Part shown: positions 8,049 through 17,015 of the stretch, piece after piece
Position numbering within the stretch: the stretch's first letter is position 1
Layout: the number at the start of each line of letters is the position of its first letter
Source: Gemmatimonadota bacterium
Lineage (GTDB): Bacteria; Gemmatimonadota; Gemmatimonadetes; Longimicrobiales; Gaopeijiaceae
Assembly (NCBI GenBank): GCA_021295835.1
Contig: JAGWBP010000005.1
Coordinates: 1 to 64,000 of the forward strand
Direction of reading: 5' to 3'
Length of the DNA stretch: 64,000 bases
The notes under the pieces: generated by a model
The model's input: only the letters and a program-made list of their open reading frames with translations
What the model was told of the DNA's origin: nothing
Databases searched by the model: none
Made by a program: the position numbers and the translations under genes

Positions 8049-9401
8049 CTAGGGGCAGCCCCGCCTGCCGTTGTGGTCCACGAGGCGCACGGGGTCGTCT
8101 AGCCATGGGCCGCTCGGGCGCCAGCTCCAGATGGAGTCGCTCTTCTGGCCCTTCTGGTCGGTGAAGTACGCCTCCTCAAGGTCGGCGTATATGCTGGCCC
8201 ACAGAGCATTCGCCTCCTCTTCGGCCTTGCCGCTTTCGTCCCTGACGATCCCCTCGATCTCCGCCAGCCTGCCGCGCCAGCGGTTCACGGTCGTGATGCA
8301 CTCGTTGAGGCTCCTCTGGTGCATCTTCTCGTGAGCGACCATCAGATCGTGGAAGTTCCCCAGCGCGACACTATCGCCGCAGGCGCTGTTGAGATCGTGC
8401 ACGTTGAGTGAGCCCGACACCTTGCAAGTCCTTATGGCGATTGAGTCCTGGTGTTTTTTCGGGTCGATCGGGTACCGATTGCCACTAGGCTTGAAGTCCG
8501 TATGCACGTACATCTTCGGCTCGCCGATCCATCGCGGCGGCGAGAAGATGTAGAAGGTGCCCTCCCACGGCCCGGTTCCGACGTTCTCGAACATGTTGTC
8601 GGCCAGGGTCGGCCGTTTGTACAGGCCCCAGTGATTCGGATCCCCCGGAAGCGAGCTGTACTCGAGCTTCGCATCCAGTGTGCCGAGCGCCCAGGGGCGC
8701 GAACGGACGACGGCCTTGCCAGTCAGCATCCTCATTCGGTTGTCGCGTCCGAGCATGGTGACGGCGACCCCGATCCGTGCCGCGCCAGCTCGAATAAAAC
8801 TCCCCTTCACCCTCGTAACCCCCGAAGAGCCATTCGAACCTCAAAGAGTCCATGTCGAGCGCCGTCCGGACCTCGCACCCGCCCCGCTCGCCGCGCCTCG
8901 ACTCAAAGCAATTCAGCCGTAGCGCCCCGCCGCCCCAGATCCCTTCGCCCTCGTCTTCGTCTTCTTCGTCTTCTTCGTCTTCTTCGCCTTCCCCTCCCCC
9001 TGTCCCTTCCCCTTCGCCTCCTCCACATCCGCCTCCGCCGCCCGTGCACATATCGCAGCCCGGCTCCCCGAAGCAGCAGCACCAGTCCTCGTTTTCGAGG
9101 TCCTCTTCGCAGGTACACGTGTCGGAGGGTCCATCGAAGCACTTCTTGAAGCAATCGTCGTCCATCTCGTCGCACCTGTAGCCGTCGTCTTCGTCGCCGT
9201 AGGCCAGCCCGCCCATAGGCCAGTCTCGACCTCTTCGACGAGCGCGTCGACGAGCGCCGCCTCGCAGCCAGGCTCGAGCTCCCCCTCGCCCTCGCAGCCA
9301 GGCTCGAGCTCCCCCTCCACGCATCCAAAGAGCAACGCCAGCGGGAAGGCCGCCAGCACGGCCAGGGAGGAGGCAGGGGGTAGGGTTTGGTCCGGTCGCA
9401 T
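8049..9401 (-). pseudogene. Frameshifted lipoprotein: acidic Cys-rich region plus HExxH putative metallopeptidase
   Basis: Three reading-frame segments join into one plausible protein. Segment 1 starts with ATG at 9401 (MRPDQTLPPASS) and has a lipobox-like LALLFGC and a tandem GELEPGCE repeat. At about 9215 the sensible frame shifts. Segment 2 is Cys-rich and acidic (DDDCFKKCF, CTCEEDLENEDWCCCF), with Gly/Glu repeats. Near 8790 the frame returns to the original. Segment 3 ends in a domain carrying AHEKMHQ, a HExxH zinc-protease signature. Two indels of opposite sign explain this. Neighbouring core genes are intact, so decay is more likely than sequencing error, but error is not excluded. Function is unknown beyond the HExxH hint. 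Confidence 0.6.
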
Positions 9402-9439
9402 CGTCAAGGCTCCTTTCCGGTGGGGTGTCTGTCCCTGCG

Positions 9440-9466
9440 CCGGCCCGCACGGCAAGGCCGGGCCGG
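9440..9466 (-). promoter_or_regulatory. Leader hairpin upstream of the frameshifted lipoprotein gene
   Basis: An 8-bp perfect inverted repeat, CCGGCCCG / CGGGCCGG, has an 11-nt loop. It ends about 40 nt before the ATG at 9401. The whole leader from the hairpin to the first codons (GGACA..., AGGAGC, ATGCGACC) is homologous to the leader at 29643-29704. It could be a transcript-stabilising or attenuating hairpin. Function is inferred only. Confidence 0.5.
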
Positions 9467-9522
9467 GCAACGTGGGAACCGCCCACCAGCCGCGCAAGGG
9501 CAGGCAGCCGTCCGGGGGGCTC

Positions 9523-10647
9523 CTAGGCACAGCCACCGGATCTCCGGGCGTGCAGGTCAAGCAGAAGCTCCTCGAAGGCGTCGGCGACTCCGTCCCAGGA
9601 AAACGCCTCCGCCATGCGGCGGGCCGCCCTGCCGAGGCGGTCGCGCCTGGAGGGCTCGATCGCCCAGTCGATGGCCTGCGCCAGCGCTTCGAGATCGCCG
9701 TGGGAGACGAGTAGCCCCGTCTCGCCGTGGCGGACCGTCTCCCTTAGCCCGGGCGAGTCGGATGCAACCGTCGGCGTACCACACGCCGATGCCTCCATGC
9801 TGGCGATCCCCCACCCCTCCTTGGGCGAGGTCAGCACGTGCGCCCACGCCCGCGAGAGGAGCTCCACCTTCTCGGCTTCGGAGACGAAGCCAGCAAAGCG
9901 CACCTGGTCGGAGAGGCCCAGCTTCCGAGTCAGCTCCTCCAGCTCTGGACGCGCGTCCCCCTTTCCGGCGACGACAACCCGCACCGCGATGCCGTCGGCT
10001 CGCAGCCGCGCCACCGCTCTGAGCACCAGATCGATCCGCTTGTAGCGCTTCAGGCGGCCGAGGTAGACCACCGTCGGCTCTGGATAGCGACTCGCTGCCG
10101 GACGGAGGAGCTCGGTATCGAGGCCATTTCGCACCACCGAGATGTCGCCTGGATCCAAGCCGCGCCGGACGAGGTCGTCGCGGGTGCTATCCGAGACCGC
10201 CACACACGGCATCCCCCGGTACACCGACGGTATGATGCGCTCGGAGAGCCAGGTGGCGGACGCAAGCGCCAGGTTCGCCTCCCGAAAGGCGGTCGCGCCG
10301 AAGAGGTGGTGGACCAGGAGGAGCCCGCTCTGCGCCTCGGCCCAGCGTGGAGCGAGGATGGGGATCTTGTTCAGGTCCTCGACCACGATGTCGAAGCGCT
10401 CGCCCCCGAGGTGCCGTCCGTAGTGGATCGGTGCCGCCACATTGAAGGTGTAGCGGCTCCCCGCCCGGAGGATCCGAATGCCGTCCAGCTCGGCCACGGG
10501 CGGCGCACCCGCCCACCCCGAGCAGAGGAGCGTCACCCGATGCCCGCGGGCCGCCAGCCTGCCGAAGACCTGGTGCAGGTGCTCCTCGGCACCTCCCGCC
10601 TGCGGATTCTCGCGGTCCAGCCAGTTGACGACCAGTATTCCCAGCAC
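9523..10647 (-). CDS. Glycosyltransferase family 4 protein
   Basis: This GT-B fold sugar transferase has 374 residues. Its N-terminal Rossmann half has PQAGGAEEHLHQVFGRLAARGH, the GT4 acceptor-side Gly-rich loop. The C-terminal half has VVYLGRLKRYKRIDLVLRA, then the donor-binding block PKEGWGIASMEASACGTPTVAS with the typical EG...E pattern. It has no signal peptide and is probably cytoplasmic or membrane-associated. Donor and acceptor cannot be told from sequence; cell-envelope glycan is likely. The start is GTG. It is the last gene of the long minus-strand operon, 6 bp after nusB. Confidence 0.88.
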   Translation of the reverse strand: MLGILVVNWLDRENPQAGGAEEHLHQVFGRLAARGHRVTLLCSGWAGAPPVAELDGIRILRAGSRYTFNVAAPIHYGRHLGGERFDIVVEDLNKIPILAPRWAEAQSGLLLVHHLFGATAFREANLALASATWLSERIIPSVYRGMPCVAVSDSTRDDLVRRGLDPGDISVVRNGLDTELLRPAASRYPEPTVVYLGRLKRYKRIDLVLRAVARLRADGIAVRVVVAGKGDARPELEELTRKLGLSDQVRFAGFVSEAEKVELLSRAWAHVLTSPKEGWGIASMEASACGTPTVASDSPGLRETVRHGETGLLVSHGDLEALAQAIDWAIEPSRRDRLGRAARRMAEAFSWDGVADAFEELLLDLHARRSGGCA

Positions 10648-10653
10648 GGGATG

Positions 10654-11091
10654 CTAGCAGTCCCTGGCCCGGCGGGTCCGGTAGACCGCGTCGAGGACAC
10701 CGTTGACGAAGCGCGGCGACTCCTCGCCTCCGTAGCGCTCCGCGAGCCGGACCGCCTCCTGGATCGCAACCTTGCCGGGCAAGTCGGCTAGGCAGAGGAT
10801 CTCGGTGGCGCCGAGGCGCAGAACGCCCCGGTCCATGACCGAGAGCCGCTCCAGCCGCCAGTTCTCGAGGCTGGATCTCAGCGCATCCTCGACGAGCATC
10901 CGATGCTCGGCGAAGGCTCCGACCAGGCGGCGCAGGTAGCCCGTCCGCTCCGGTGCGACCATTCGCTCGGCCATCGTGACATCGAGGGCGTCCATGAGCG
11001 AGGTGTCACTGCCGGCCGCCTCCCAGCGGTAGTGCACCTGCAGGAACCACGCCCGCGAGCGGGTCCGGTCGCGCCGACCCCGAGGCCTCAT
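10654..11091 (-). CDS. nusB: Transcription antitermination factor NusB
   Basis: NusB, with NusE, binds boxA RNA in rRNA antitermination complexes. The 145-residue protein begins MRPRGRRDRTRSRAWFLQVHYRWE and has the all-helical pattern, including RLSVMDRGVLRLGATEILCLADLPGKVAIQEAVRLAERYG and GVLDAVYR. The ATG at 11091 overlaps the ribH TGA (ATGA), so coupling fixes the start. ribH-nusB adjacency is widespread in bacteria and supports both calls. Confidence 0.95.
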   Translation of the reverse strand: MRPRGRRDRTRSRAWFLQVHYRWEAAGSDTSLMDALDVTMAERMVAPERTGYLRRLVGAFAEHRMLVEDALRSSLENWRLERLSVMDRGVLRLGATEILCLADLPGKVAIQEAVRLAERYGGEESPRFVNGVLDAVYRTRRARDC

Positions 11092-11534
11092 TCCGGGCAC
11101 CCACTCGGCGGGTGCGCCGCGAAGAGCTCAAGCAGCTCCAGAGCCGCGTCGGCGAATTCGGCACCCCGGTTCGATCCGTAGAGATTCGAGCGCTCCCTGG
11201 CCTGTTCGGCCGTGTCGGTGGTGAGCACCCCGAAGACGACGGGCACGCCGGAGTCCAGCGCGACCCTCCCGAGCCCCTCGCTCGCATTCCCGGCCACATA
11301 GTCGAAATGGGCGGTCTCGCCTCGGATCACGCAGCCGATGGCGACGACCGCGTCGTACCTGCCAGAGTCCACAGCCCGTCTGGCCGCCTGCGGAAGGTCC
11401 CACGCCCCCGGGGCCCGCAGCGTCGCTATGTTCTCGGCCACGACACCGCGCTCCAGCAACCTGGTCCTCGCGCCCTCGAGGAGCTCCTCGGTGACGAGGC
11501 TGTTGAAACGGGCCACGAGAAGGGCGATTCGCAC
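11088..11534 (-). CDS. ribH: 6,7-dimethyl-8-ribityllumazine synthase
   Basis: RibH condenses the ribB product with the ribitylamino-uracil to give lumazine. The 148-residue protein has ARFNSLVTEELLEGA near the N-terminus, the APGAWDLPQAARRA motif, IGCVIRGETAHFDYVAGNASEGL (phosphate and substrate site), and PVVFGVLTTDTAEQA. The GTG start shares one base with the ribB stop (TAGTG). It sits between ribB and nusB in the riboflavin part of the operon. Confidence 0.96.
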   Translation of the reverse strand: MRIALLVARFNSLVTEELLEGARTRLLERGVVAENIATLRAPGAWDLPQAARRAVDSGRYDAVVAIGCVIRGETAHFDYVAGNASEGLGRVALDSGVPVVFGVLTTDTAEQARERSNLYGSNRGAEFADAALELLELFAAHPPSGCPE

Positions 11535-12193
11535 TAGCTGCGACCTCCCTGTGGTTCGTCGTCCCCGGTGCCCGCATCCTCCCCGCCAAGCCGGTACGCG
11601 ACGAGCTGCTCTACCGAGATGAAGCGGAGGCCGTACCTCCGTGCTACGCCGCAGAGCTCGTCCCGGCGGGCCATCGTCCCGTCCTCGCTCAGGATCTCGC
11701 AGATGACGCCAGCCGGGCGGAGTCCCGCCAGACGGGCAAGATCGACGGCCGCCTCGGTCTGGCCAGCCCGCCTGAGCACCCCACCCTCGTGCGCCCGAAG
11801 GGGGAAGACATGCCCAGGACGGCGAAGGTCGGCGGGCGCGGTGTCCGGGCTCACGAGAAGCTGGATCGTGCGTGCGCGATCATGCGCAGAGATGCCGGTC
11901 GTGACCCCGAAGCGGCGGTGCGCGTCAACCGAGACGGTGAAGGCCGTGCCGTGCGGATCGGTGTTGCGGTCGGTCATCGGGTGGAGGGCGAGGGCGTCGG
12001 CACGCTCCTCGGTCAGCGCAGCGCAGACGAGACCACGCCCGTGCTTCGTCATGAAGTTGATCGCATCCGGCGTCGCCTTCTCGGCGGCGCATACGAAGTC
12101 GCCCTCGTTCTCACGGTCAAGGTCGTCGGCGACGATCACCATTCGGCCAGCGGCGATGTCGCGGATCGCGTCGTCTACGGAGTCGGAGGGCAT
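11534..12193 (-). CDS. ribB: 3,4-dihydroxy-2-butanone 4-phosphate synthase
   Basis: RibB converts ribulose 5-phosphate to the four-carbon unit of riboflavin. The 219-residue protein starts MPSDSVDDAIRDIAAGRMVI. It carries DLDRENEGDFVCAAEKATPD (acidic metal-site loop), FMTKHGRGLVC, and GTAFTVSVDAH...GISAHDRARTI. RPGHVFPLRAHEGGVLRRAGQTEA follows. It stops after the synthase domain, so it is a stand-alone RibB and not the common RibBA fusion. A GTP cyclohydrolase II must therefore be encoded elsewhere. The gap to ribE is 47 bp. Confidence 0.95.
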   Translation of the reverse strand: MPSDSVDDAIRDIAAGRMVIVADDLDRENEGDFVCAAEKATPDAINFMTKHGRGLVCAALTEERADALALHPMTDRNTDPHGTAFTVSVDAHRRFGVTTGISAHDRARTIQLLVSPDTAPADLRRPGHVFPLRAHEGGVLRRAGQTEAAVDLARLAGLRPAGVICEILSEDGTMARRDELCGVARRYGLRFISVEQLVAYRLGGEDAGTGDDEPQGGRS

Positions 12194-12240
12194 CTCCCAA
12201 GGTACGGCACCCGAACCGGCCGAACACCCTCGCTCCCGGG

Positions 12241-12846
12241 TCAAGCCGAACCCCGGGCATCTCCACGCATCAGACGCTGCACGTACCTGCCGATCAGGTC
12301 CGCCTCGACGTTGGCCGCGCTGGCCACACGCAGGTGGCGGAGATTCGTGTGCTCCCAGGTGTGGGGGATCAGTGCCACCTCGCAGATCCGGGCCGGGCCC
12401 AACCTGTTCACCGTGAGGCTGACTCCGTTCAGTGCGATCGATCCGTGCAGGGCGGTGACTGCCCACACCTCCGCCGGAAGCTTGAAGGAGAGAAGCCTCG
12501 TGGCACCCGTCTCCCTAATGTCCTCCAGCACCGCGACTCCGTCCACATGTCCCTGGACGAAGTGGCCGCCGAGCCGGTCGCCGAGCCTCGCGGCCCGCTC
12601 CAGGTTGACCGGCGATCCGCGCCTGTAGCCACCGGCGATGGTGCGCTCGAGCGTTGCGCTCCCCGCCAGGACCGAAAAGGCATCGTCGCCGAGGGCGTCG
12701 ACGGTGAGGCACGCTCCATCGACCGACACCGACTCGCCCAGGACGAGCCCGCCCGACCAGGGAGCGGCGATGGCGAGGCTTCTGGCGCCAGGCTCATCCC
12801 CAACACCGACCACCTCGCCGACGGACTCGATGATTCCGGTGAACAT
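12241..12846 (-). CDS. ribE: Riboflavin synthase, alpha subunit
   Basis: This enzyme dismutates two lumazines to riboflavin. The 201-residue protein has the diagnostic MFTGIIESVGEV start and two homologous lumazine-binding barrels. The first contains VSVDGACLTVDAL and the second IALNGVSLTVNRL, each with a GHFVQGHVDG-type or HTWEHTNL motif. The ATG at 12846 follows the ribD stop by 5 bp. The frame extends far upstream, but homology begins at this Met. Confidence 0.96.
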   Translation of the reverse strand: MFTGIIESVGEVVGVGDEPGARSLAIAAPWSGGLVLGESVSVDGACLTVDALGDDAFSVLAGSATLERTIAGGYRRGSPVNLERAARLGDRLGGHFVQGHVDGVAVLEDIRETGATRLLSFKLPAEVWAVTALHGSIALNGVSLTVNRLGPARICEVALIPHTWEHTNLRHLRVASAANVEADLIGRYVQRLMRGDARGSA

Positions 12847-12851
12847 GTCAG

Positions 12852-14045
12852 CTAGACCTCGCGGTCGAGTACGATCAGCGTATCGTTGCCGAATCCGACC
12901 GGTTCGAGGCGCTGCCGCCATCCCGCGAAGGAGCCGACCACGTCGCCTCCCGCCGATATCGGCGACGGGAACGCCTCCACTCCGCCGGGGCCGATCACCA
13001 TCGGGGCGACGAAGAGGTAGAGGCGGTCCACGAGCCCCTGGGCGAGGAGCGATGCTCCGAGCACGCCTCCCCCTTCGCAAAGCACGCTCTCGACTCCCCG
13101 CTCCCCGAGCGACCCGAGCACCCTGAACAGGTCGAGGCCACCGGGACCGTTGGGCACCGCCACCACCTCGGCGCGTCCTCGCAGGCGCTGCCTCAGCGGA
13201 CCGCGCGCCGAGGGCTTGGTCACCACTATCGCCCGCCTCAGGCGGTTGCCCAGAGCCCGGAGCTCCGGCTTCGCCTCGGCTCGACGGTCAAGCAGGACGG
13301 GGATCGGTGGCCGCGGCGGCGCGACTGCGCCCCTCGCTGTCAACGCCGGGTTGTCGGCCTGCCATGTTCCCGTGCCCACCATAATCGCGCCGAAGCCCGC
13401 ACGCAGCCGGTGCACCTCCGCGCGCGCCTCCGGCCCGGTGAGCCACACCCGCCTTCCACCAGAGGGCGCGATCTTCCGGTCTGCGCTCATCGCCAGCTTG
13501 AGCGCGAGATACGGCCTGGGCCGCAGATCCGCCGCAGCCGCGATCCGGTGGTGGAAGAGGGGGTTCTCGGCTGCCCATTCGCCCTCTTCGCCGAAGGGGC
13601 CCTCCACCCGCACGCCCCGCCCGCGCAGCCACTCGCCACCACCCCCGGCCTCCGGGTTCGGATCGGCTGCCCAGTAGACGACTCTGGCCACCCCGCCGCC
13701 GACGATCGCCTCGGTGCAGGGTGGCGTCCTCCCCCAGTGCCTGCACGGTTCGAGGCTCGTGTAGAGGGTGGCGCCCACCGCCTCTCCGGCGAGCTCCGCC
13801 AGCGCCCGCCCCTCGGCGTGCGGGCCGCCCAGCTCTCCGTGGTGCGCCTCGGCAATCACCGATCCGTCGCGCGCCACCACCGCTCCAACCATCGGGTTCG
13901 GGTGAACGCGCCCCCATCCTCTGCGCCCGAGCGCCACGGCCCGCTCCAGGAGCCGCCGGTCGAGCGGCGAGAGGGAGTCCAGGGGGATCCCCTGGACCGA
14001 CCCGGTCCGACTCGGTGCCTGGGCCGACCGCGTCCGGAGCGTCAT
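12852..14045 (-). CDS. ribD: Bifunctional pyrimidine deaminase/reductase RibD
   Basis: RibD deaminates and then reduces the GTP-derived pyrimidine. The 397-residue protein has an N-terminal deaminase with the zinc site HAEGRALAEL and PCRHWGRTPPCTEAI. A C-terminal reductase half has the NADPH-binding pattern ALKLAMSADRKIA and a Gly-rich VESVLCEGGGVLGASLL. The ATG at 14045 overlaps the TGA of the preceding barrel-like gene (ATGA). The upstream part of this frame is the shadow of that gene. Confidence 0.95.
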   Translation of the reverse strand: MTLRTRSAQAPSRTGSVQGIPLDSLSPLDRRLLERAVALGRRGWGRVHPNPMVGAVVARDGSVIAEAHHGELGGPHAEGRALAELAGEAVGATLYTSLEPCRHWGRTPPCTEAIVGGGVARVVYWAADPNPEAGGGGEWLRGRGVRVEGPFGEEGEWAAENPLFHHRIAAAADLRPRPYLALKLAMSADRKIAPSGGRRVWLTGPEARAEVHRLRAGFGAIMVGTGTWQADNPALTARGAVAPPRPPIPVLLDRRAEAKPELRALGNRLRRAIVVTKPSARGPLRQRLRGRAEVVAVPNGPGGLDLFRVLGSLGERGVESVLCEGGGVLGASLLAQGLVDRLYLFVAPMVIGPGGVEAFPSPISAGGDVVGSFAGWRQRLEPVGFGNDTLIVLDREV

Positions 14046-15034
14046 GGAGTCACGCGCATCGAGACGAGGAGAAAGTAGTCGCGCCGCGTCGGGTCGTACC
14101 CCCGCTGGCGGTCGGCCACGCCGTCGAGGGGATCCAGAGCGCCGTCCGCCACCCCGAACTCGGCCGAGAGCTGCGAGACGAGGAAATTGAGCCATCCTCC
14201 CGCAAAGTACAGCGCGCGGGAGCTTGCGACCCGGCCCGATGGGCCGGTCTCCGCACCCGGGCTTCCGGCGATCCTGACCGCCGCGTCGCCCCCGTAGCTG
14301 TCCCACCCCACGCCGGCCATCAGCCCCACGACGAACCAGTTCTTCCCCACCACGCCCCGGATCGAGGTCACCTCCACTCCGGCCTCGATCTCGTTGCCGC
14401 TCCCCCCTGCTGAGTCGGCGACGGTCACGGTGCCTTGCCAGCGGCGCGCCACCGAGACCGATATTCCCGGTGTGGTGAAGGACTCGCTCAGTATCCCGAT
14501 CCGCCCCCCAATGCCCACCCCGGTGGAGGGCGATTCGAAGCCCGCCCCCCGGGGGAGCCAGATGCGCGAGAGGTGGAGCGTCGCGTCGAGCGACAGGAAC
14601 CCCCCGATTCCCGGCCCGAAGCGTATTCCCTCGCTCACCCCGATCGCGGCGGCCCCGCGAAGCCCGGTGGCAGTCATCGACCGCCCGAGCGCGCCCGCGT
14701 CCGCGCCGACGAATGGCCTTCCGACCCACGCCCCGGCCGCTCCCACCGAGAGGGAGAGGCGCGGCGTCGATCCCAGGCGGAGCCCCACCGTGCTCGCAGT
14801 CCCCGGAATGTCGCTCCCGAGCGCCGATGCCAGCCCCACGCCCCTCTGGACGGCGAGGGCGGCGAGCGCCAGCTCCCAGCAGACGGCCTCCTGGGCGGCG
14901 ACGCCACATGCCTCGGCGAGCTCCGCCACCCCCTCGGGCTCGGCTCGCCCCAGGGGCAACTGCCCCGCCACCCCCACTCCGTGTAATGCGATCAGGGCCA
15001 GGCTCACCCCTGCCGCGGCGCGAAGCCGGGCCAC
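14042..15034 (-). CDS. Predicted outer-membrane beta-barrel-like protein inside the rib operon
   Basis: The protein of 330 residues has a signal peptide (VSLALIALHGVGVAGQ). A long series of alternating Gly/Ser-rich strands follows, such as SVGAAGAWVGRPFVGADAG and GVGIGGRIGILSESF. It ends SMRVTP without the classical terminal Phe. The strand pattern suggests an outer-membrane barrel, but no family is recognised. It is coupled on both sides: its GTG shares a base with the purM stop, and its TGA overlaps the ribD ATG. Its place between purine and flavin genes is unexpected. A role in flavin or precursor export is speculation only. Confidence 0.6.
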   Translation of the reverse strand: MARLRAAAGVSLALIALHGVGVAGQLPLGRAEPEGVAELAEACGVAAQEAVCWELALAALAVQRGVGLASALGSDIPGTASTVGLRLGSTPRLSLSVGAAGAWVGRPFVGADAGALGRSMTATGLRGAAAIGVSEGIRFGPGIGGFLSLDATLHLSRIWLPRGAGFESPSTGVGIGGRIGILSESFTTPGISVSVARRWQGTVTVADSAGGSGNEIEAGVEVTSIRGVVGKNWFVVGLMAGVGWDSYGGDAAVRIAGSPGAETGPSGRVASSRALYFAGGWLNFLVSQLSAEFGVADGALDPLDGVADRQRGYDPTRRDYFLLVSMRVTP

Positions 15035-16068
15035 TAGCAGCTCGCCCGTCCGTCAAGCTCCACACCCTCGCCAGCGACCACCGCGCCGATCGGCCATGCG
15101 CCCTCCCCCAGCGAGGCCAGCACCTCCGACTCGTTCTCCGGCGCCACTGCCACGATCATCCCCACCCCCATGTTGAATACCCGGTACATCTCCTCCTCCG
15201 CCACGCCTCCCCCCTGGCCGAGGAGGCGAAAGACGTTGGGCGCTCGCCAGGAGCCCAGATCGACCCGGGCGCCCAGGCCGTCGGGGAGGACGCGGGGGAG
15301 GTTGCCCTCGATGCCGCCGCCCGTCACATGCGCCAGCGCCCGCACCCACCCCCGCTCCAGGAGGGGCCAGAGCTCCGCCAGGTACGACCTGTGCTCCCGG
15401 AGCAGCACCTCGCCGACGGTAGCGGCCTCGCCTGGGAAGGGGTCGTCCACGCCGAGGCCCATCCGCTCGAAGACGATCGAGCGCGCCAGTGTGAAGCCGT
15501 TGGTGTGAAGTCCCGAGGAGGGGAGCGCGATCAGGGTGTCCCCCTCCCTCACGGAGGCACCGTCCAGGAGGCGGGAACGCTCGACCACCCCGACCACGAA
15601 GCCCGCCAAGTCGTACTCTCCGGGGGCGTAGAAGTCGGGCATCTCGGCGGTCTCGCCGCCCAGCAGCGCACAGGCGTTCTCACGGCACGCCCGAGCGACT
15701 CCGCCGACGACCGACTCGACCACGGACTCGTCCAGATCGCCGACCGCCAGATAGTCGAGGAAGAAGAGCGGCCTGGCACCCTGGACCAGGATGTCGTTGA
15801 CGCAGTGGTTGACGAGATCCTGGCCGACGGTGTCGTGTCGACCGGTGGCGAAGGCGACCTTCAGCTTGGTGCCCACTCCGTCCGCGCTGGCGACGAGCAC
15901 GGGTTCGGAGAGGTCGGCCGGCATGGCGTACAGCCCCCCGAAGGCCCCGAGTCCGGAGAGGGTGTTCCCGTCGCTCGCGGCCTGGAGGAGCGGCGCCATC
16001 GCCCTCTTGGCGCGATCGGCCGACGCGAGGTCCACCCCGACATCCCGGTAGGTAAGCCCATCGGTCAT
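15034..16068 (-). CDS. purM: Phosphoribosylformylglycinamidine cyclo-ligase
   Basis: PurM makes AIR from FGAM with ATP in purine synthesis. The 344-residue protein begins MTDGLTYRDVGVDLASADRAK. It has the ADGVGTKLKVAFATGRHDTVGQDL loop, VNDILVQGARPLFFLDYLA, ACALLGGETAEMPDFYAPGEYDLAGF, and HVTGGGIEGNLPRVLP. The ATG at 16068 overlaps the kinase TGA (ATGA). It sits directly ahead of the riboflavin cluster, whose precursor is a purine nucleotide. Confidence 0.96.
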   Translation of the reverse strand: MTDGLTYRDVGVDLASADRAKRAMAPLLQAASDGNTLSGLGAFGGLYAMPADLSEPVLVASADGVGTKLKVAFATGRHDTVGQDLVNHCVNDILVQGARPLFFLDYLAVGDLDESVVESVVGGVARACRENACALLGGETAEMPDFYAPGEYDLAGFVVGVVERSRLLDGASVREGDTLIALPSSGLHTNGFTLARSIVFERMGLGVDDPFPGEAATVGEVLLREHRSYLAELWPLLERGWVRALAHVTGGGIEGNLPRVLPDGLGARVDLGSWRAPNVFRLLGQGGGVAEEEMYRVFNMGVGMIVAVAPENESEVLASLGEGAWPIGAVVAGEGVELDGRASC

Positions 16069-17015
16069 CGCTGCCTCCCACCGCGTTGGGCTGCCGTCCG
16101 CCCGCCCGCTTCCACCGGTGGCGGGGCCGCGAGCGCGATCGCCTGGGCGCGGGCCGCGAGCTCGTCTGCGGTGAGCGATCGGAAACGTTCGACCGAGAAG
16201 TCCTCCACGGCAAAGGACCCGGCTGCCGCTCCGAAGGCGGCCGCACGGCAGAGGGCGACCCGGTCGTGGCGGCCGTCCCTCTCCAGTCGCCCCATGAAGC
16301 CACCCGCGAAGGCGTCGCCCGCGCCGGTCGGGTCCCGCAGGCGGTCCGGTGCAAATGAGGGGCAGGAGTGCGACCACCCCTCGCCGTAGAGGGAGGCCCC
16401 CGCCTCGCCCCGCTTGATGACAAGGACGCCGGGGCCCAGCGACCTAATACGGGCGGCCGCCTCCGCCAGGTCATCAGCGCCGGAGAGCTGAACGGCCTCC
16501 TCGTCGTTGACGATCAGCACGTCGATCCGCGCCAGAAGCTGCATCAGAGCCTCCCGCGCCTCCTCTATCCAGTAGTTCATCGTGTCGGCGACCACGAGCG
16601 CGGGGCCCTCCGTGCGATCCAGAAGGGCGAGCTGCAACTTCGGGTCGATATTGCCCAGGAAGATCATCCTGGAGTCGCGCCACCCCTCGGGCACCCGGGG
16701 GTCGAAGTCCGTGAGGACACCGGGGCGGGTCTCCAGCGTCGCTCGGCTCCGATAGTCCTCGCTGTACTCGCCGGACCAGAAGAAGCTCGGCCCAGGGAGC
16801 TGCGCCACCCCACCGAAGTCAACACCGCGCCTCCTCAGGAAGTCGAGCTCGAGGAGCGGGTAGTCGTTCCCCACCACTCCGACGATCCGCACCTCGCAGA
16901 GTAGCGAAGCCGCCGCGCAGAAGAACACGGCCGAGCCCCCGACCGCCTGCTCCACCCGGCCCGCCGGGGTAGAGATGCGATCTAGGGCGATCGTTCCCAG
17001 TGACAAAATAGGCAC
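16065..17015 (-). CDS. PfkB-family carbohydrate/nucleoside kinase
   Basis: This ribokinase-fold kinase has 316 residues. It has an N-terminal AVGGSAVFFCAAAS glycine motif and the C-terminal signature DPTGAGDAFAGGF, with its anion hole and catalytic Asp. VLIVNDEEAVQLSG and VLVIKRGEAGA mark the ATP-binding half. The substrate is not evident; sugar kinases and adenosine kinases share this layout. The start is GTG. It is the first gene of the nine-gene operon that includes purM and the rib genes. A GACA-N16-TGTC palindrome overlaps its start codon and another lies 42 bp upstream. Confidence 0.85.
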   Translation of the reverse strand: MPILSLGTIALDRISTPAGRVEQAVGGSAVFFCAAASLLCEVRIVGVVGNDYPLLELDFLRRRGVDFGGVAQLPGPSFFWSGEYSEDYRSRATLETRPGVLTDFDPRVPEGWRDSRMIFLGNIDPKLQLALLDRTEGPALVVADTMNYWIEEAREALMQLLARIDVLIVNDEEAVQLSGADDLAEAAARIRSLGPGVLVIKRGEAGASLYGEGWSHSCPSFAPDRLRDPTGAGDAFAGGFMGRLERDGRHDRVALCRAAAFGAAAGSFAVEDFSVERFRSLTADELAARAQAIALAAPPPVEAGGRTAAQRGGRQR

